From Cheilinus undulatus (Eukaryota > Chordata > Actinopteri > Labriformes > Labridae): 64,000 nt of DNA. Where the stretch lies: assembly GCF_018320785.1 (NCBI RefSeq), contig NC_054877.1, positions 19,140,329 through 19,204,328 on the forward strand, written 5' to 3'. Shown here one piece after another: positions 1-12,067 of this stretch (the stretch's first letter is position 1; each line of letters opens with the position of its first letter). Under the pieces are notes generated by a model. The model searched no databases. It was not told the origin of the DNA and was given only the letters and a program-made list of their open reading frames with translations. Position numbers and translations under genes: made by a program.

Positions 1-688
1 GTAGGCTACAAGATCTCAGAAAGAAAAAAACATGCCACGATCCCCACACCAACCCACCCCACACCATAACACTGGTTATAGACTAATAAGGTTTGACTTT
101 ATTCTCCTCATTTTGACTTTATTGTCAAAGTGCCCAGTATTATTTTTCCTTATCCTCCTCTGTACTCCACTCTCTCCCTACACATCCACTCTGTTTTTGC
201 CACGTTGACTGCCATCCAAAAGCTCTGAGTGCAGACTAGTGAGAGTTGGTAGTTCAACCACCCAACAGCGAGTCTGCACCAATGTTGATCTACTAAACAG
301 GTGTGACACCTTTAATTGTTCATCATGAGAGATGCACCATAGGAGTTCCACCTTATCACCCAAATAAACTTTAATGCATTGCAAATACAGATTTTAAGTT
401 TTTTACGTTCACTGGGATTGAGTAAACAAATTTTAACTTATTTAAACCCTCCAGCTCAACCGAGGGAGCTTCTGATGGAGTACCATTAGTTTGGGAAAGG
501 CCCTTAGTTTCCCATGTAGGCTTCCCTTTTATCGCAATGCATTCTGGGTAGTGATGTTATCTGATTGGATTTTTCTTCTTTGCACATGTTTGGAATGATC
601 TCACCTCTATATATATGAAAGTTGCTTATCCCTTATTTTCCCCTTCATTAAAACTGCACTCAGGTTTGGAGTCTAAAAGGTTTTAGAA

Positions 689-733
689 GTACCTCTGACC
701 TCTTCGCTGGATTGGCAAAGAGGTCAGAGGTAC
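689..733. repeat. perfect 16-bp inverted repeat (hairpin)
   Basis: The left arm at 689-704 reads gtacctctgacctctt and the right arm at 718-733 is its exact reverse complement, with a 13-nt spacer. No gene or transposon end is recognised next to it. It could be the end of a small foldback element or chance. Confidence 0.7.
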
Positions 734-801
734 CTCTTTGTCCACAGGGGGCATCAAAATTGTCCCAAGCCAGAAATCCAATTCAATTGATTGTTTATGA
801 T

Positions 802-804
<3 letters not shown>

Positions 805-833
<29 letters not shown>
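805..833. repeat. (TC)n microsatellite
   Basis: An uninterrupted TC dinucleotide run of about 14 units. Frames through it give artefactual Leu-Ser repeats. Confidence 0.95.
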
Positions 834-836
<3 letters not shown>

Positions 837-1974
837 ATCTGTGCAGCAGCTTTTCCAAACTGTCACCCTGTCTTTTCAAAAATCAAGCCGCTTCAATCTC
901 CTGCAAATCTTTTCATTGCTGTTCAATCACCGATGACGCTCAGTCCAATCTCTTTCGATTGCAGAAAAGAAAATAACTGCCAAAAAAAGAGCTTTTGACA
1001 AAATACAGTCATCACAGGATTTTTAACTGACAAAATGTTGAGAAGACATAGGATGCTTTTGAGAGAGACTACTTTATAGTATTTATTTTTGTCTGATAAT
1101 ACTTAAGTTTACAGTTTGACTCAAACCTTTCTGTCACCCTTTATTCACAGACAGAAGGCCATGGCCTTCAGACCTTTGCACATCTATTACATTTATCTGC
1201 AATCTCCTCTAAAAAAATACAAAACCAATTTGTTGTGGATGAATGGCTCTTTAAAGAAAACTATTTTAGACTATCTTATACAGCAGGATACTAGTGCAGC
1301 TTGTGTGTTGATGTGTGCTTCATCTGAATTTAAATGAAATCGAAGGTCTTTGACCTCCATTCGTTTCACCTTGAATGTGCTAATGCAATCCAGCTCTTTC
1401 TTTAGTATTTCAGCTTGTTCAGCACTCACAGACAAGGAAACAATCAGACATACAAGGGCAGTGGACTCTCACAGAGGAAAGAACTTGTACGGGTGTATTT
1501 TGAGTTCCAGGATGTTTTTTTTCTGTTAAGATCTAGAGGGAAAAGAAGTTTTTGGTATTGTGGGCTATATGCAATGAACAAAACAACACATATTTAAATG
1601 AATGCACAGTATTCAAAAACCCAATCTACTATATAAAAAAAAGACAGGGATTTCATGGCTCTACATATTTGTTTTTTTTCCTGAAGTTGATCACATGACA
1701 TTCTGTGAGACTGTAACTACAGGCAGCTGCGTGTGTTCAAAATTTAAAAATTGATGCTTCCCTTTGGTTCACAATGTTAGACAAAAACAGCTGGGATCAC
1801 AAATACAGTACTTGCATTTGTCCTCAGAAGTTTTCAGTAGTCAAAAGAGATATGAATCTGTCTTCCTGTAGTCCACATGACACTGGTGCACTGGTGCACT
1901 CAGAGGAGCCCACCCCCTCTGATGGTAATGTTTGAGAATAGAGAAATGCCCCTATGGTAGTTAAACATGGTAGT

Positions 1975-2440
1975 GCTCTTTAGTGTTCCCTATATGTAGA
2001 CAAAAGTGCTCTCTATGGTGACTATAGGGTGGACAACATTTGACATGGTGCCCTTGTGCTTACCCTCAAAATTTCTCAATATCTCTAGTTCGCCCTCTAC
2101 ATAGACAAAATTTGACTGAGGACCCTTCTTAGTGCCCTCTAAGTGGAGAAAATCTGACAAATGCCCTCACCCATTTCTCACGATCTCTAGTTTGCCCTCT
2201 ATGTAGACATGTAGACTGGTGCTCTCTAAGTAGACAAAATTTGACCCTCCTTTTTCAGTCAGAGTGGACAAAAATTGACAAAGTGCCTTCCTAAGTAGGC
2301 AGATCTCAGGTGCCCTGGTTTGCCCTGTAAATTGACAAAATTGTGTCCTCCTTAGTGCCCAATAACTTAACAAAATCTGACCAAGCGCCCTCTTTACTGC
2401 TTCTTACATCAAAAAAATATGACAAAGTGTCCTCTAGCTT
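1975..2440. repeat. decayed minisatellite with 'gtagacaaaatttgac' core
   Basis: The phrases 'gccctctaagtagac', 'acaaaatttgac' and 'agtgcc' recur at irregular spacing of roughly 40-60 bp, with many substitutions. This is what an old tandem array looks like after decay. No coding function is visible. Confidence 0.6.
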
Positions 2441-5400
2441 AGTGGTTCCCAACCCTACTTAAATCTAAGAAAACCTGAGCCCCCCCAAGATCCACATGAA
2501 TTAAAACGTGATCAATTACTGTCAGAAATCAGCATAAATTATTTTAATTGTATCATAGACAAAACCCAGAGAAAATTTGTTTATGTAAGTTAATTATACC
2601 AAAAGCCATTTGTATAAACTATTTAACTAAAGGTTTGCCATGATCTTAGTTAATATATGCCAATCTAATCTTGGAGAGGTTTTTTGTTTGTTTTTCATAA
2701 ACTTCATGAATCCCATTTCCAAAGAGCACCTCAAACAAACTTTTTATTTAGTCCAATAAGCACTCCTCTCTATTGTTTTTTGAACACAATCAAAAAATGT
2801 GTAATGTTCTCCAGGATTTCTTTCTGTTTAAATTCAAATGTATGACATTTTTTGTGTGCTGGTGCCCCACCACACACGGCAGGTGCCCTTTTATTATTTT
2901 CAGACCCAGCCCACTAAAATGTTGAGTCCCTCACTGCAGCATGATTACAGTAAAATGTCTGAGATGATTCAATTTTGAGAATTAAATATAAAAACAAAAA
3001 ATATCCAGTTTCTAACAAGAGCTTCATGATACAGTGTAGTAATTAGAGGATAATGGACTGTGTTTATGTTGAGCAGCACAGACATCCAGAAGGCCGTGTT
3101 TACAGCAGCATACCTCCGAGGAAACTGCTTCCAGATGCCTCCAGGGTCTTTGCTGCTATGCTGAACTCCACCAGGGCAGAAAACATGTTTCCAACTCTGA
3201 ATACTCTGTATTAATCCTGCTACCATTCTCTCTTAGACTTTCGATGTCCACACACAACTGAAGAGACAACTTTCAGAAGTTTTCCTCTCCTTTTACTTTA
3301 TTCGCTAGAAAATTAATCTTCAGCCTTGGTAGATAAAGACAGACATTCAGCATTCACACCTACAGTCTCTTGGTCATGTAACTAGCCTTCAGATTTCTTA
3401 GCAAGCATTTAAATCATGGTTTCAGTCTTTGAAAGTGTGCTGCATTCAGCCCCAGAGCTTTTGATGTTTAAAAGGTCTTGAGCGCTGGGATGTACACAGA
3501 GTCAATATTTATGTAGAGGCTCACTGCCGCTGGCCGCAGCTGCTGGGCTTGGCTTTGCTCTGTGAGCAGTATTTACAGTGGCTGGCACTCTGTGCTCACT
3601 GTGCATGCTTACCTGCAAAAACAGAGTGAACTCTGGACCCTGAAACAGATGGTTTTTCTTCCCCTGCTGCCTTTTTTTTATTATGCTACCCACAATTGTT
3701 GTTCAGGCTCAAGGGAGAGGGTGAACTGGCTCTTTGTGTGCATGGGCAGCTTTACAAATAAAATCCCCCCTGATGTTATAGCTGCCCTGTGTCTCGTCTC
3801 AACTTTTCACTCTCTCCTCTCATTCAAACTGTTATATTCAGGATTTTCATGATGTAAATGAGCCCGTACAGAGGCAAGTTTCTGGCTACCTCTAACATCT
3901 GCTGAACATCTTCATCTGTCATGTCTGCTGGACCGTTAAATAAGATTTCACTGAGAGGAGTATTGTCGCCCTGCTTCATCGATCAGATCCTATTGCTCTT
4001 TTAACAACGGGTCAGAGCTGGCCCGTTACCATAGTGATGATCAAAACAAGCATCGGCCTTTAGTAACACAGCAGGGTTCCTTATTCAGCTGCATTTGAAG
4101 AGAAACACGAAACAAAGAGTGTTTACAGCTCATCCTCGACTTATGTAACATACCTTAGAAACATTACACAGTATGATCCTTGACTATACAGAGGCCAGAA
4201 TGAGCTGATGACTTGATGTTTCAGACTCAATGCAGGTGCACAGTAATTGTTTTTGTGCGGGGCTATCAGACTTGAAGACTGCATTGATCCTCACTGATGC
4301 CTCACTGTGACCAAAGAGTCTGAAACTGTATAAATCCAACCTGGTAGTGAAGGAAATCCTGCATATGAAAACATAGCCTTATTAGATTAGCAATAGTGTC
4401 TACGGTGTGCATAGATAGATTTCTACATTTTTGAGAAAATCAACATAGATTCACATGCAGGCTGTCATTTTGTGAAGGCAATCAGACTAGCTGTGATCAT
4501 TGCCATAATTTCTTTCCTGTCAGTGGTGTCGCCAGACTTTTTGATTGAGGTGGCCAGAAACTTTTCCATGAGTGGCCTAGAGTATCAGTGTTCACATACC
4601 AGAATGAATAACATTTATTTACCCGGTCTGATTTCATTTAACAAACTATTGAACAACTATACAGTTGTTTCTGGCTACCAATAGGAGGGGAATAAGTGGA
4701 AAACTTTGTGGGGCTCCATCTCACTGGGGGCTCATGGTCTATCCTATGTAAAAACAAGGATTAAGGAATAAAACTTTTGGCTGAAATACAAAAAAAAAAA
4801 GCTCATTTTATTTATGTTTGCTTCGGTAAAATGTTGAACCTTGCAAAACAGATGAATTGTTCAGATTCCATGTCTGTCATCAGGCAGCTCCACCTCACAA
4901 AGCTCCATGTTTGTGCCCAGCCTGAAAACCACCAGATCAATCAGCATCATTTGATGCGGTAGTTTCAGGTGTGGTCCATGTATACTGCAAGCCAGGAAAC
5001 AATGGCTGCTACTAGTAAAGCCCCCCTCTGGGGAATTTCTTTGCCCATTTTTGGAGGAACATAAACTGTGGGTGTTTGTGCATTTGTCTCTTTATAATGG
5101 AACTTTTAAAAGCCTAAAACCTTCCCCAGTTCTTCAGATAAACTTAAAAACATATCATCACACAGCATTTTATTTCTAATTCTTCATGTAAAGTATCTTT
5201 TTGAAGATCATTTATCATCTCTGGATCCTGAACCAAGCGCCTTTTCCTCCATCTATTCTCTTTTTACCTTCTCATGAGACTTCCAACAAAGCGCTGTGAT
5301 GAATATCAATCTAGCTGTAATGAGACATTATTATGAGCTGGTTGCATGGATCTTGATTGGGGCAATGAGCAGTTAAAGAATGAAAAAATTATACATACAT

Positions 5401-6376
5401 CTTAACAAAAGGGACAGATTACCAAAGCTCTGCATAAAAGAGCCCATTGGTTTAGATGCACAAAAAAACCAGGACTTTCGTAAGTCTTACTGATCTTTAA
5501 AATGCATTCAAACCCGTGGGCACACTTCCTCCCTCTCACCACTGCGGTTATCCACAATCACTGCCAGTGCACTTGCTCATATGGAGGGGTGTTCAGAGGG
5601 TAAGGTTGGGTGCAGGTGTAATACATGAAGCAGCATGTCATATGGATCCTTTTTTTAGGAGGAAAAACTCTGCTATACCCTATTGAAAAGAAGAAAATAC
5701 AAAAATGTTTGGAATCAGCTCAAAGTTTAACATCATACAGTAATTGTGGGCCAAGTCTGTGGAAGTGTTGTGTATAGAGGGGATAAAATGTGCAATCAGA
5801 TGAGACTTAAAGTAGAAATATATAACATTTCTGCTTCAAAATACCTCCGACTAACTATACCGAACTTCCCAAAGTGATTTAGACAATGTTCAGCCCAGAG
5901 AAACCCCTCACCATAGTAAAGAAGGGCCTTTTAGCTTAGTTTATATTGCATGCAAAAGACAGAGGCAAAGCCCCTCCAGCATCGGCGCTTTATTAGACCC
6001 CAACCTCCTGCTCTTTGTTGCATGATGTACCCACTCTCTCGTCCTAACATTTTCTGTACTTCATTACTGTCCAGTTAAATTAAGCCAAAATCCCAAAACA
6101 TATTTAGATAAAAAACATCACATGCAGCCCTGAGAAGAATAATAGGCAATGCAAGGTTACTAATAGAGGACTATTTGTACACAAAGTAATTCAAACCATT
6201 TATGTAATAAAAACAAAGCATTTACAACACTATTCAAGGGTATAAAAATGAGCAGAAATAAGAAATTACAAATAAAACAAGCAGCATATAAAAATATAGG
6301 ATCCAGAGGAAGTAAAGAAAACTAGCTTTAGGCAAGAAAACATAACATCAAGCATGTACATGCATATCATATGACC

Positions 6377-8830
6377 TCAATTCCAAAATAGTTTGGCGCT
6401 TTGTAAAATGTAAATATAACAGAATGCAATGATTTGCAAATGAAATAAACCCACATCTAACATGAACAACAATTCAGATGTTGAATCTAAGACATTTTAC
6501 CATTACATGAGAAATATTCATTTATTTTGAATTTGATGGCAGCAACACATTCAAAAAAGTAGGGACAGGAAGACAGAAAGCTGGAAAAGGATGTTGTACT
6601 AATGAAAAACAGCTGGAGAAGCATTTGCAACTAATAAGGTCAATAGGCAACAAGTCTGTAGCATGACTCGGTATAAAAGGAGCATTTTAGAGAGGCAGAG
6701 TCTCTGAGAAGTAAAGATGGGATAAAGGTTTCAAAAAATTTAGAAAAATGTTAAAGGCTGTGAATATCCCACCAGCTACAGTACGTAATATCATCAACAG
6801 ATAATAATGAGAATCAGGTTTTTTGACCTAGTATGCTTACACAACAAGGAATTTGACTCTGGTTGGCTTTGCCCTTAATGTACAGAAATTAAACACTGAA
6901 TACAAAAAGAAATAAACAGAAAAAAGTATAAAAAGAACTAGAAAAGTACTCAGAGAGTAAAGACGTCCGCCATTAGCCCTATCTCCCAATAGTGAAGAAT
7001 CCTTTAAAAACATTCCCGTATCCGGATGGTGATCTGGATCACTCCCAAAATCTAATTCGCAGATTACTCCCTCACTGTTGGGGCGGAGACACAGTGAGGC
7101 AAAGCATTGCTTCGCTACGTGTGAAAGTCATGGCAGAGGGTGAATATTCCTCTATTCCTCCTAGCATTGTGAGTATTCTCGCTACCATATCCTGTCTTTC
7201 TCTCTGTTACGCTCCAGCTCATTTCCCCGACCGGGCATGCATCTTTCAAACTCTATAAACTCCAAAACTTTGGATAAGTTACTCATGTCTGCCATTTCCT
7301 GGTGTAAAATGGTAACAGCGCAGCCCTATCTCCCAATAGTACAGAATCCTTTAAAAAATTCCTGGATCCAGATGGTGATCCAGATCAGTCCCAAAATCAA
7401 ATCAGTTCTTCCTTTTGACATTTCCTGAAAATTTCATGAAAATCCACCCACAACTTTTTGAGTTATGTTGCTCACAAACAAACAAACAAACAAACAAACA
7501 AACCCACCCGATCACATAACCTCCTTGGCGGAGGTAATAAGATTTGAATATATAAATGGTTTTCTAGGTATTATTTGTAGTGTGAACAAGTTCTTGTACA
7601 TTCATAGTAAGGCTGAAAGATGTGCAAAGGGTGCTAGAATGCTGACAAGACATGATCAGAGTATGAAATATGCAAGAATGTAGGCAGATTTATATGAGGT
7701 ATAAAATTATTTAAGACAATTGATTAATGCGATGTGAATATGAGATGAGGCATTTCACCACAGTGAGCTTTCTTACAGCAACTGAGTTACTGTGAATGGA
7801 TCAGTGACTTGTACCATTTGATTATGGTAAATAGATTTAATTAGTAATTAGTACATTTAGTAGATAAATTAGTGCAAATATGCATATAAGGTGAAGCACT
7901 TTACCACAGAGAGATTCTTAGAGTTATGGAGTAACAGTGAATAAATTAATTACTTGCAGCATTTGAGCACATTAAAAATATTTTAGCAATTAAATTAGTA
8001 ATTGGTAGGATAAGTACATTAATTAGTACAAATATGCATAAGAAGTGAGGCCAGATTCAGAGAATCTGGAGAAATCTCTGTACAAGGGACAAGGCACCCC
8101 ATAGGGGGTGCTGCATTACAAATAGGTACTTGAAAACCCTGCATGGGCTTAGGAACACTTCCAGAATCACTGTCTGTCAACACAGATGGACGTGCCATCA
8201 ACAAATGTAAGTTAAAGCTGTATCGTGCAAAGAAGAAACAATATTTGAACAGGATCCAGAAACACTGCTGTCTTCTCTGGCCCAAAGCTCATTTAAAATG
8301 GACTGAGACAAATGGAAAACTGTTCTGTAGTCAGATGAATCAAAATTTGAAATTCTTTTTAAAACTACAGATGCCATGTCCTGCAGACTAAAGAGGAGAA
8401 GGCTATCCAGCTTGTCATTAGTGCACAATTCGAAAGCCAACATCTCTGATGGTATGGTGTTGCAGTAGAGCCTATGTCGTGGGCAGCTTACACATCTGGA
8501 AAGGCACCATAAATGCTCAGAAGTACATGGAGGTTTAAGAGCAACATGCTCCCATCAAGACAATGCCTCTTTCAGGGAAGGTCTTGCATATTTCAGCAAA
8601 ACAATGCTAAACCACATACCACAACCATCACAACAGCATGGCTTCACAATAGACAATCTAGCCTGTCTGCAGCCCAGACCTTTATCCAATGGAAAACATT
8701 TCAGGCATCATAAAACAAGAACACCTAGGACTGTTGAGCAGCTAGACTCCTACACAAGAAAAGAATGGGACAACATTCCTCTCCCATGGTATGTTATAGA
8801 ACTTGTCAGTGGCACAGAGGGGCATAACTG
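6377..8830 (+). mobile_element. interrupted, degenerate DNA transposon (Tc1/mariner-like superfamily)
   Basis: The left terminus (about 6,377-6,450, starting 'caattccaaaatagtttgg' and including 'gatttgcaaatgaa') matches the inverted right terminus of another copy at 10,250-10,332. The 5' part runs to about 6,800 and internal transposase remains resume near 8,040. The plus strand near 8,590 still encodes a catalytic-region phrase like FQQNNAKPH, and 'TVEQLDSY' appears near 8,730. The frame is destroyed by stops and shifts, and a separate retroelement-like insert lies between the two halves. The superfamily is inferred from the catalytic phrase. Confidence 0.6.
6806..8036 (+). mobile_element. 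nested insert with non-LTR retrotransposon-like 3' tail
   Basis: This lies inside the older DNA transposon. It holds an (acaa)n run at about 7,464-7,505 followed by 'cctccttggcggaggtaat' near 7,521-7,539, a tail seen in fish non-LTR elements. A segment starting 'tatctcccaatagt' occurs twice, near 6,980 and 7,325, as an internal direct duplication about 345 bp apart. The part after 7,540 is AT-rich and its origin is unclear. Confidence 0.45.
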
Positions 8831-9976
8831 AGATAAGGGGGAGTGCTTATCCTTTAATTAGGGCACAAGTGTTTTCTTTTCAGTTCAGACTGACCAAACA
8901 AAATCTAGAGTCCCTCCAGACTTGTGGTCCTCAGGATTTCTAGGAATTGAATCATGCACCCTGCAACACCCCAAATGAAGGCAAGTCTTGATCCTTAAGT
9001 TTTGATTTCAGTCTAATTGAATCTTGCAGTCATTAAAAAACCATTCATATACCAGACATGCACGTATATGCCTTCTTGACAATGCTGTCGGAGTTTATAT
9101 AATAAAGCTGTGTTTGTACCTACACTGTGGGATAAATGACCTTGTGAAATGTGAAAGTGGTTTACTCTGGAGATAAACGCACAGAGAATTATCAAGTGAC
9201 TCTGCTGGTCCACTTAGCTGTTCGAGCCTTTTAGCCTTTTCCAGCTCTTTTTTGTTTTGCTTTGGGACCTCCAAACTTCACAGTTTGGTTTTCAGATCAC
9301 TGAGAAATAGCTAAATTTAAGTCCAGCATCTCTTTTTGTGAATTCTTCAGGAAATATGTTGACCTTTATGCTTTAACAACACTTAGATTATGCACACATC
9401 TTCTCAGCGGGCTCCTTATATACAGTAAATGGTCCTGGGGGTGGGTTTCAAAGATAATCAGTAGTGTTGTATTGAAGATGAGCTGCATGTCTTTTGCCAC
9501 CCTGGGAGAGAGCTTAGAAGCTGCTGGAAAATAAAGGCACCACATTCTCATGTTGATGCAATATGGCCGTGAGGCTTCAGCACTTTTCTAATCCAGGGTT
9601 GATAAATGAAAAACACCCAAAAATGAGAAAGTAATCAGTCAGTGGAGCGCTTTGGTTTGCTGTCAAATCACCTGGGGATTTTTTTTTTTACTGTTCCTGC
9701 AGATGAGAAAGCTTTAATATGATGATCTCTTTCCTCATCACGAAACCTTTAATTGAAGTCTTTCACCGGATAGACTCCACCTAAGGTCATTATGCAAAGG
9801 GCAATAAAATGCAGAGGGCTTTGTTCTCGACCTCATCAAGTGAAGGTTGCATGAAAAACTTTTCCTCTCCTCTTCTTAAACTCAAAGAAAATGCATGAGG
9901 AAGAATGAAGCCAACTGTGCATACACATGCTGTTTACTTATCAAAATAGAATAGTCATCTGCAACCCCTTATAACC
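8831..9976. other. intergenic, nothing recognised
   Basis: No gene or clear repeat was identified. Around 9,700-9,860 there is a compact set of homeodomain/POU-like and nuclear-receptor half-site-like words (see findings), but conservation cannot be judged here. Confidence 0.4.
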
Positions 9977-10083
9977 TACACTATATTGCCAAAAGTATTC
10001 ACTCACCCATCCAAATAATTGAAATCAGGTGTTCCAATCACTTCTATGGCCACAGGTGCATAAAATCAAGCACCTAGGCATAC
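9977..10083. mobile_element. terminal fragment of a Tc1-like transposon
   Basis: It begins 'tacactatattgccaaaag' and continues through 'tattcactcacccatcc' to 'cacctaggcat'. This is the characteristic end of a very common fish Tc1-like family. Only about 107 bp of the terminal region remain. Confidence 0.75.
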
Positions 10084-10332
10084 AGTCCAGACCTGCCTCC
10101 TACTGAAAATGTACAGATAGCAAAATACAACAATGTAAACTTGGCACTGTTGAGCAACCTAAGATATGCATCAAGAATTTTACTTTCAATACTTGAACAA
10201 ATAGAGTCACCAGTTGTCCAGACACTTATTCTTTGGCTTTGTGCTTTGAAAAGGATTTGCGAATCACTGTCTTGTCTTTTTATCCACATTTAACCCTGTG
10301 TCCTGACTTTTTTTGCGGTTGGGGTTTGTTAA
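10084..10332 (+). mobile_element. 3' end of a second copy of the element at 6,377
   Basis: It starts at 'agtccagacctgcc', corresponding to the last part of the transposase, passes 'actgttgagcaacc' and ends with the right terminus 'ggttggggtttg'. The end pairs with the left terminus of the copy at 6,377, including the shared 'gatttgc(a/g)aatcactg' words. It abuts the Tc1 fragment directly, so one insertion probably truncated the other. Confidence 0.6.
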
Positions 10333-11299
10333 CACTGCATCCATTTATGTCCTCCACAGCATCCCTTTTATGAGAAGCACTGTGAATTTCTCCCAGCCGA
10401 GCTCTCTGTGGAGTTTGCATCAAATAATTGTCGCAAACTCCGCCATCTAACGGAGTCAAGCTGCCCTTAACAATAGCAACACACCTACAAAAAGGCTCTG
10501 TCACTCAAGCAACACCTGGCCATGATGAGTCTCCAAGCAACCAGAGTTGGTGCACCAAAGGAGAGAGAGGAAACAGCGGCAGCTTAATTACTCGCTGGCT
10601 CAAATCTGTAGAGGGGAGGAAAAAAGAGAAAATGGTTAGGGAGGGATATCCTGTCATTTCTGTCAGTGGGGAAGTCATTTTCTCATATTTAATGCTAGTT
10701 CCTCTCTTCTTGAGCTCTAATTGTAGCTACAATTACAGTTTTTTGGAGGAATGATTGATGTTTTTTTTTTTTTTTTAAAGCAGTGGGGACATTCTGGATG
10801 GCTAAAATGCAGAAAATAACCAATCCTGCACAGTTGAAGGAAAACAGTCAGGATAATCAAATTTTGATAGGTGTCAAAATCCTGAAAACCGGCTGTTGTT
10901 ACAGACTGCTTTAATATGAAGGCCTCATGATTAGTGTTTATTTCTGCTGTCTTTTTACACATTGCTTGTTATCTGGTGCTGCTGGCATGCAATCATTTGA
11001 GGGTTGTTGTTAAGTGTCCTCCTGACTTCATGCCTCTTCAACATCAGAGAGTGAGAGAGAGAGGGAATGGACTCTGTATGTTTGCATTTCAGGGGCAGAT
11101 CTCAAAGGAATTGCTAGGGAACATTTAATGGAGGCACTGATAAAAATTTAAACACTGTCAGGGGGATTGTGCTTATTATAATTACTCAAATCTCTAGCCT
11201 GGGAATTATTAAACTTATGGAATTGAAAATGCTGTTTAAAAGCTAAAAGTGAAAATGGTGCATTTGATCATACAGAAGAGATATTTTATATATGAGCTT
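10333..11299. other. oprk1 upstream region
   Basis: AT-rich, with no coding exon or repeat recognised. A T-rich run lies at about 10,760. GATA-like and TAATTA-like words occur around 11,140-11,190 but are individually uninformative. Confidence 0.35.
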
Positions 11300-11581
11300 A
11301 ATATATTTTCAGAGGACTGAGATGCATATAGGGTCAATATAGCCGCTCTCCCGGCTGGATCCTGTCACATCTGTTGCCTCAGCCTCTGATGTCACTGAAT
11401 GAGCAGTGCGGGCTGCCAGTGCGCACCATCGGGGACGCAGCGGTGGCACAGACAGTGAATCTTCAACTTGAAACCTTCTATTTCTCCCATAGAGATTTCT
11501 ATCTGTGGCCACGCTTCCTCAAAGCAGCTCCTCTGTACTGTTGCTTTGTTTAGATGAACTTTTTGGAAGCAGAGAAAGCAG
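11300..11581 (+). other. oprk1: probable non-coding exon 1 and promoter region of oprk1
   Basis: A good splice donor (agcag|gtaagg) falls after 11,581, and a strong acceptor with pyrimidine tract (tttgcag) ends at 11,697, directly before the exon carrying the start codon. This predicts a 116-bp 5'UTR intron. Mammalian Oprk1 also has a non-coding first exon. The stretch is more GC-rich than its surroundings and has a CRE-like TGATGTCA at 11,387-11,394. The transcription start is not visible, so the 5' boundary is a guess. Confidence 0.5.
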
Positions 11582-11697
11582 GTAAGGTGTTACGCTGGGG
11601 TGGTGATGTCCTTGAACGCGGTTTGGATGCGCTCTTTTTTGGTTTCCTGGAGCCATAATGTGTGCTAAAGGAGAAATGTGCCATTTTATTTTTGCAG

Positions 11698-12067
11698 ATT
11701 CCGTTTGATATCAGCTGTGTTCTTCGAAATCAGTCTAAGTTGAACTGTCAGTCTCCGTCTGGCAGCGGCAGCAGCAGCTCGGTCAGTGCAGGCGGCAGCA
11801 GCAGCAGCAGCGGTTCAGCACCATGGACAGCTCCGTGGTTCACATCTACAAAGAGGACAGGTGTCCATCAGGTCAGCCGGAGGAGTGCATGCCCAACTTC
11901 ACCTGGCAACCCGGACTATCGGACGTCTTCAACTACACTCCAAACGGCACTTGGGAGAACGAACCCGAGCCCATGTCGCCCCTAATTCCCATCATTGTGG
12001 CGGTGTACTCCGTGGTGTTTGTGGTGGGTTTGGCGGGCAACTGTTTGGTGATGTACGTCATCATTAG
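11698..12067 (+). CDS. oprk1: oprk1 exon 2 (first coding exon): 5'UTR, N-terminus, TM1
   Basis: The coding part is 11,823-12,067, residues 1-81 plus two bases of Arg82. It encodes the extracellular N-terminus with three sequons and TM1 (about residues 53-81, containing [10 protein letters not shown]). The donor is attag|gtgagt. The upstream 125 bases are 5'UTR rich in GGC/AGC triplets, which gives spurious Ser/Ala-rich frames. Confidence 0.93.

Larger units (their letters stand above)
1..6376. other. gene-free flank upstream of oprk1
   Basis: I see no coding exon with family resemblance in this stretch. The open frames are short and lack codon or motif support. It contains a hairpin, a (TC)n run and a decayed minisatellite, listed separately. 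From about 2,441 onward it is AT-rich, with fragments that resemble dispersed fish repeats, such as the 'agtggttcccaacc' motif near 2,440. Regulatory elements for oprk1 may lie here but cannot be shown from sequence alone. Confidence 0.5.

Noticed and set aside
4472..4684. Short frame with a signal-peptide-like start (MKAIRLAVIIAIISFLSVVS)
   Set aside because: Contains 'gtcgccagactttttgattg' and similar words that I associate with dispersed repeats; no cysteine pattern, promoter or conserved partner.
11662..11985. Ser-rich frame overlapping the oprk1 start
   Set aside because: Its ATG lies in the predicted 5'UTR intron and the sequence is an out-of-frame reading of GGC/AGC repeats and oprk1 coding bases.
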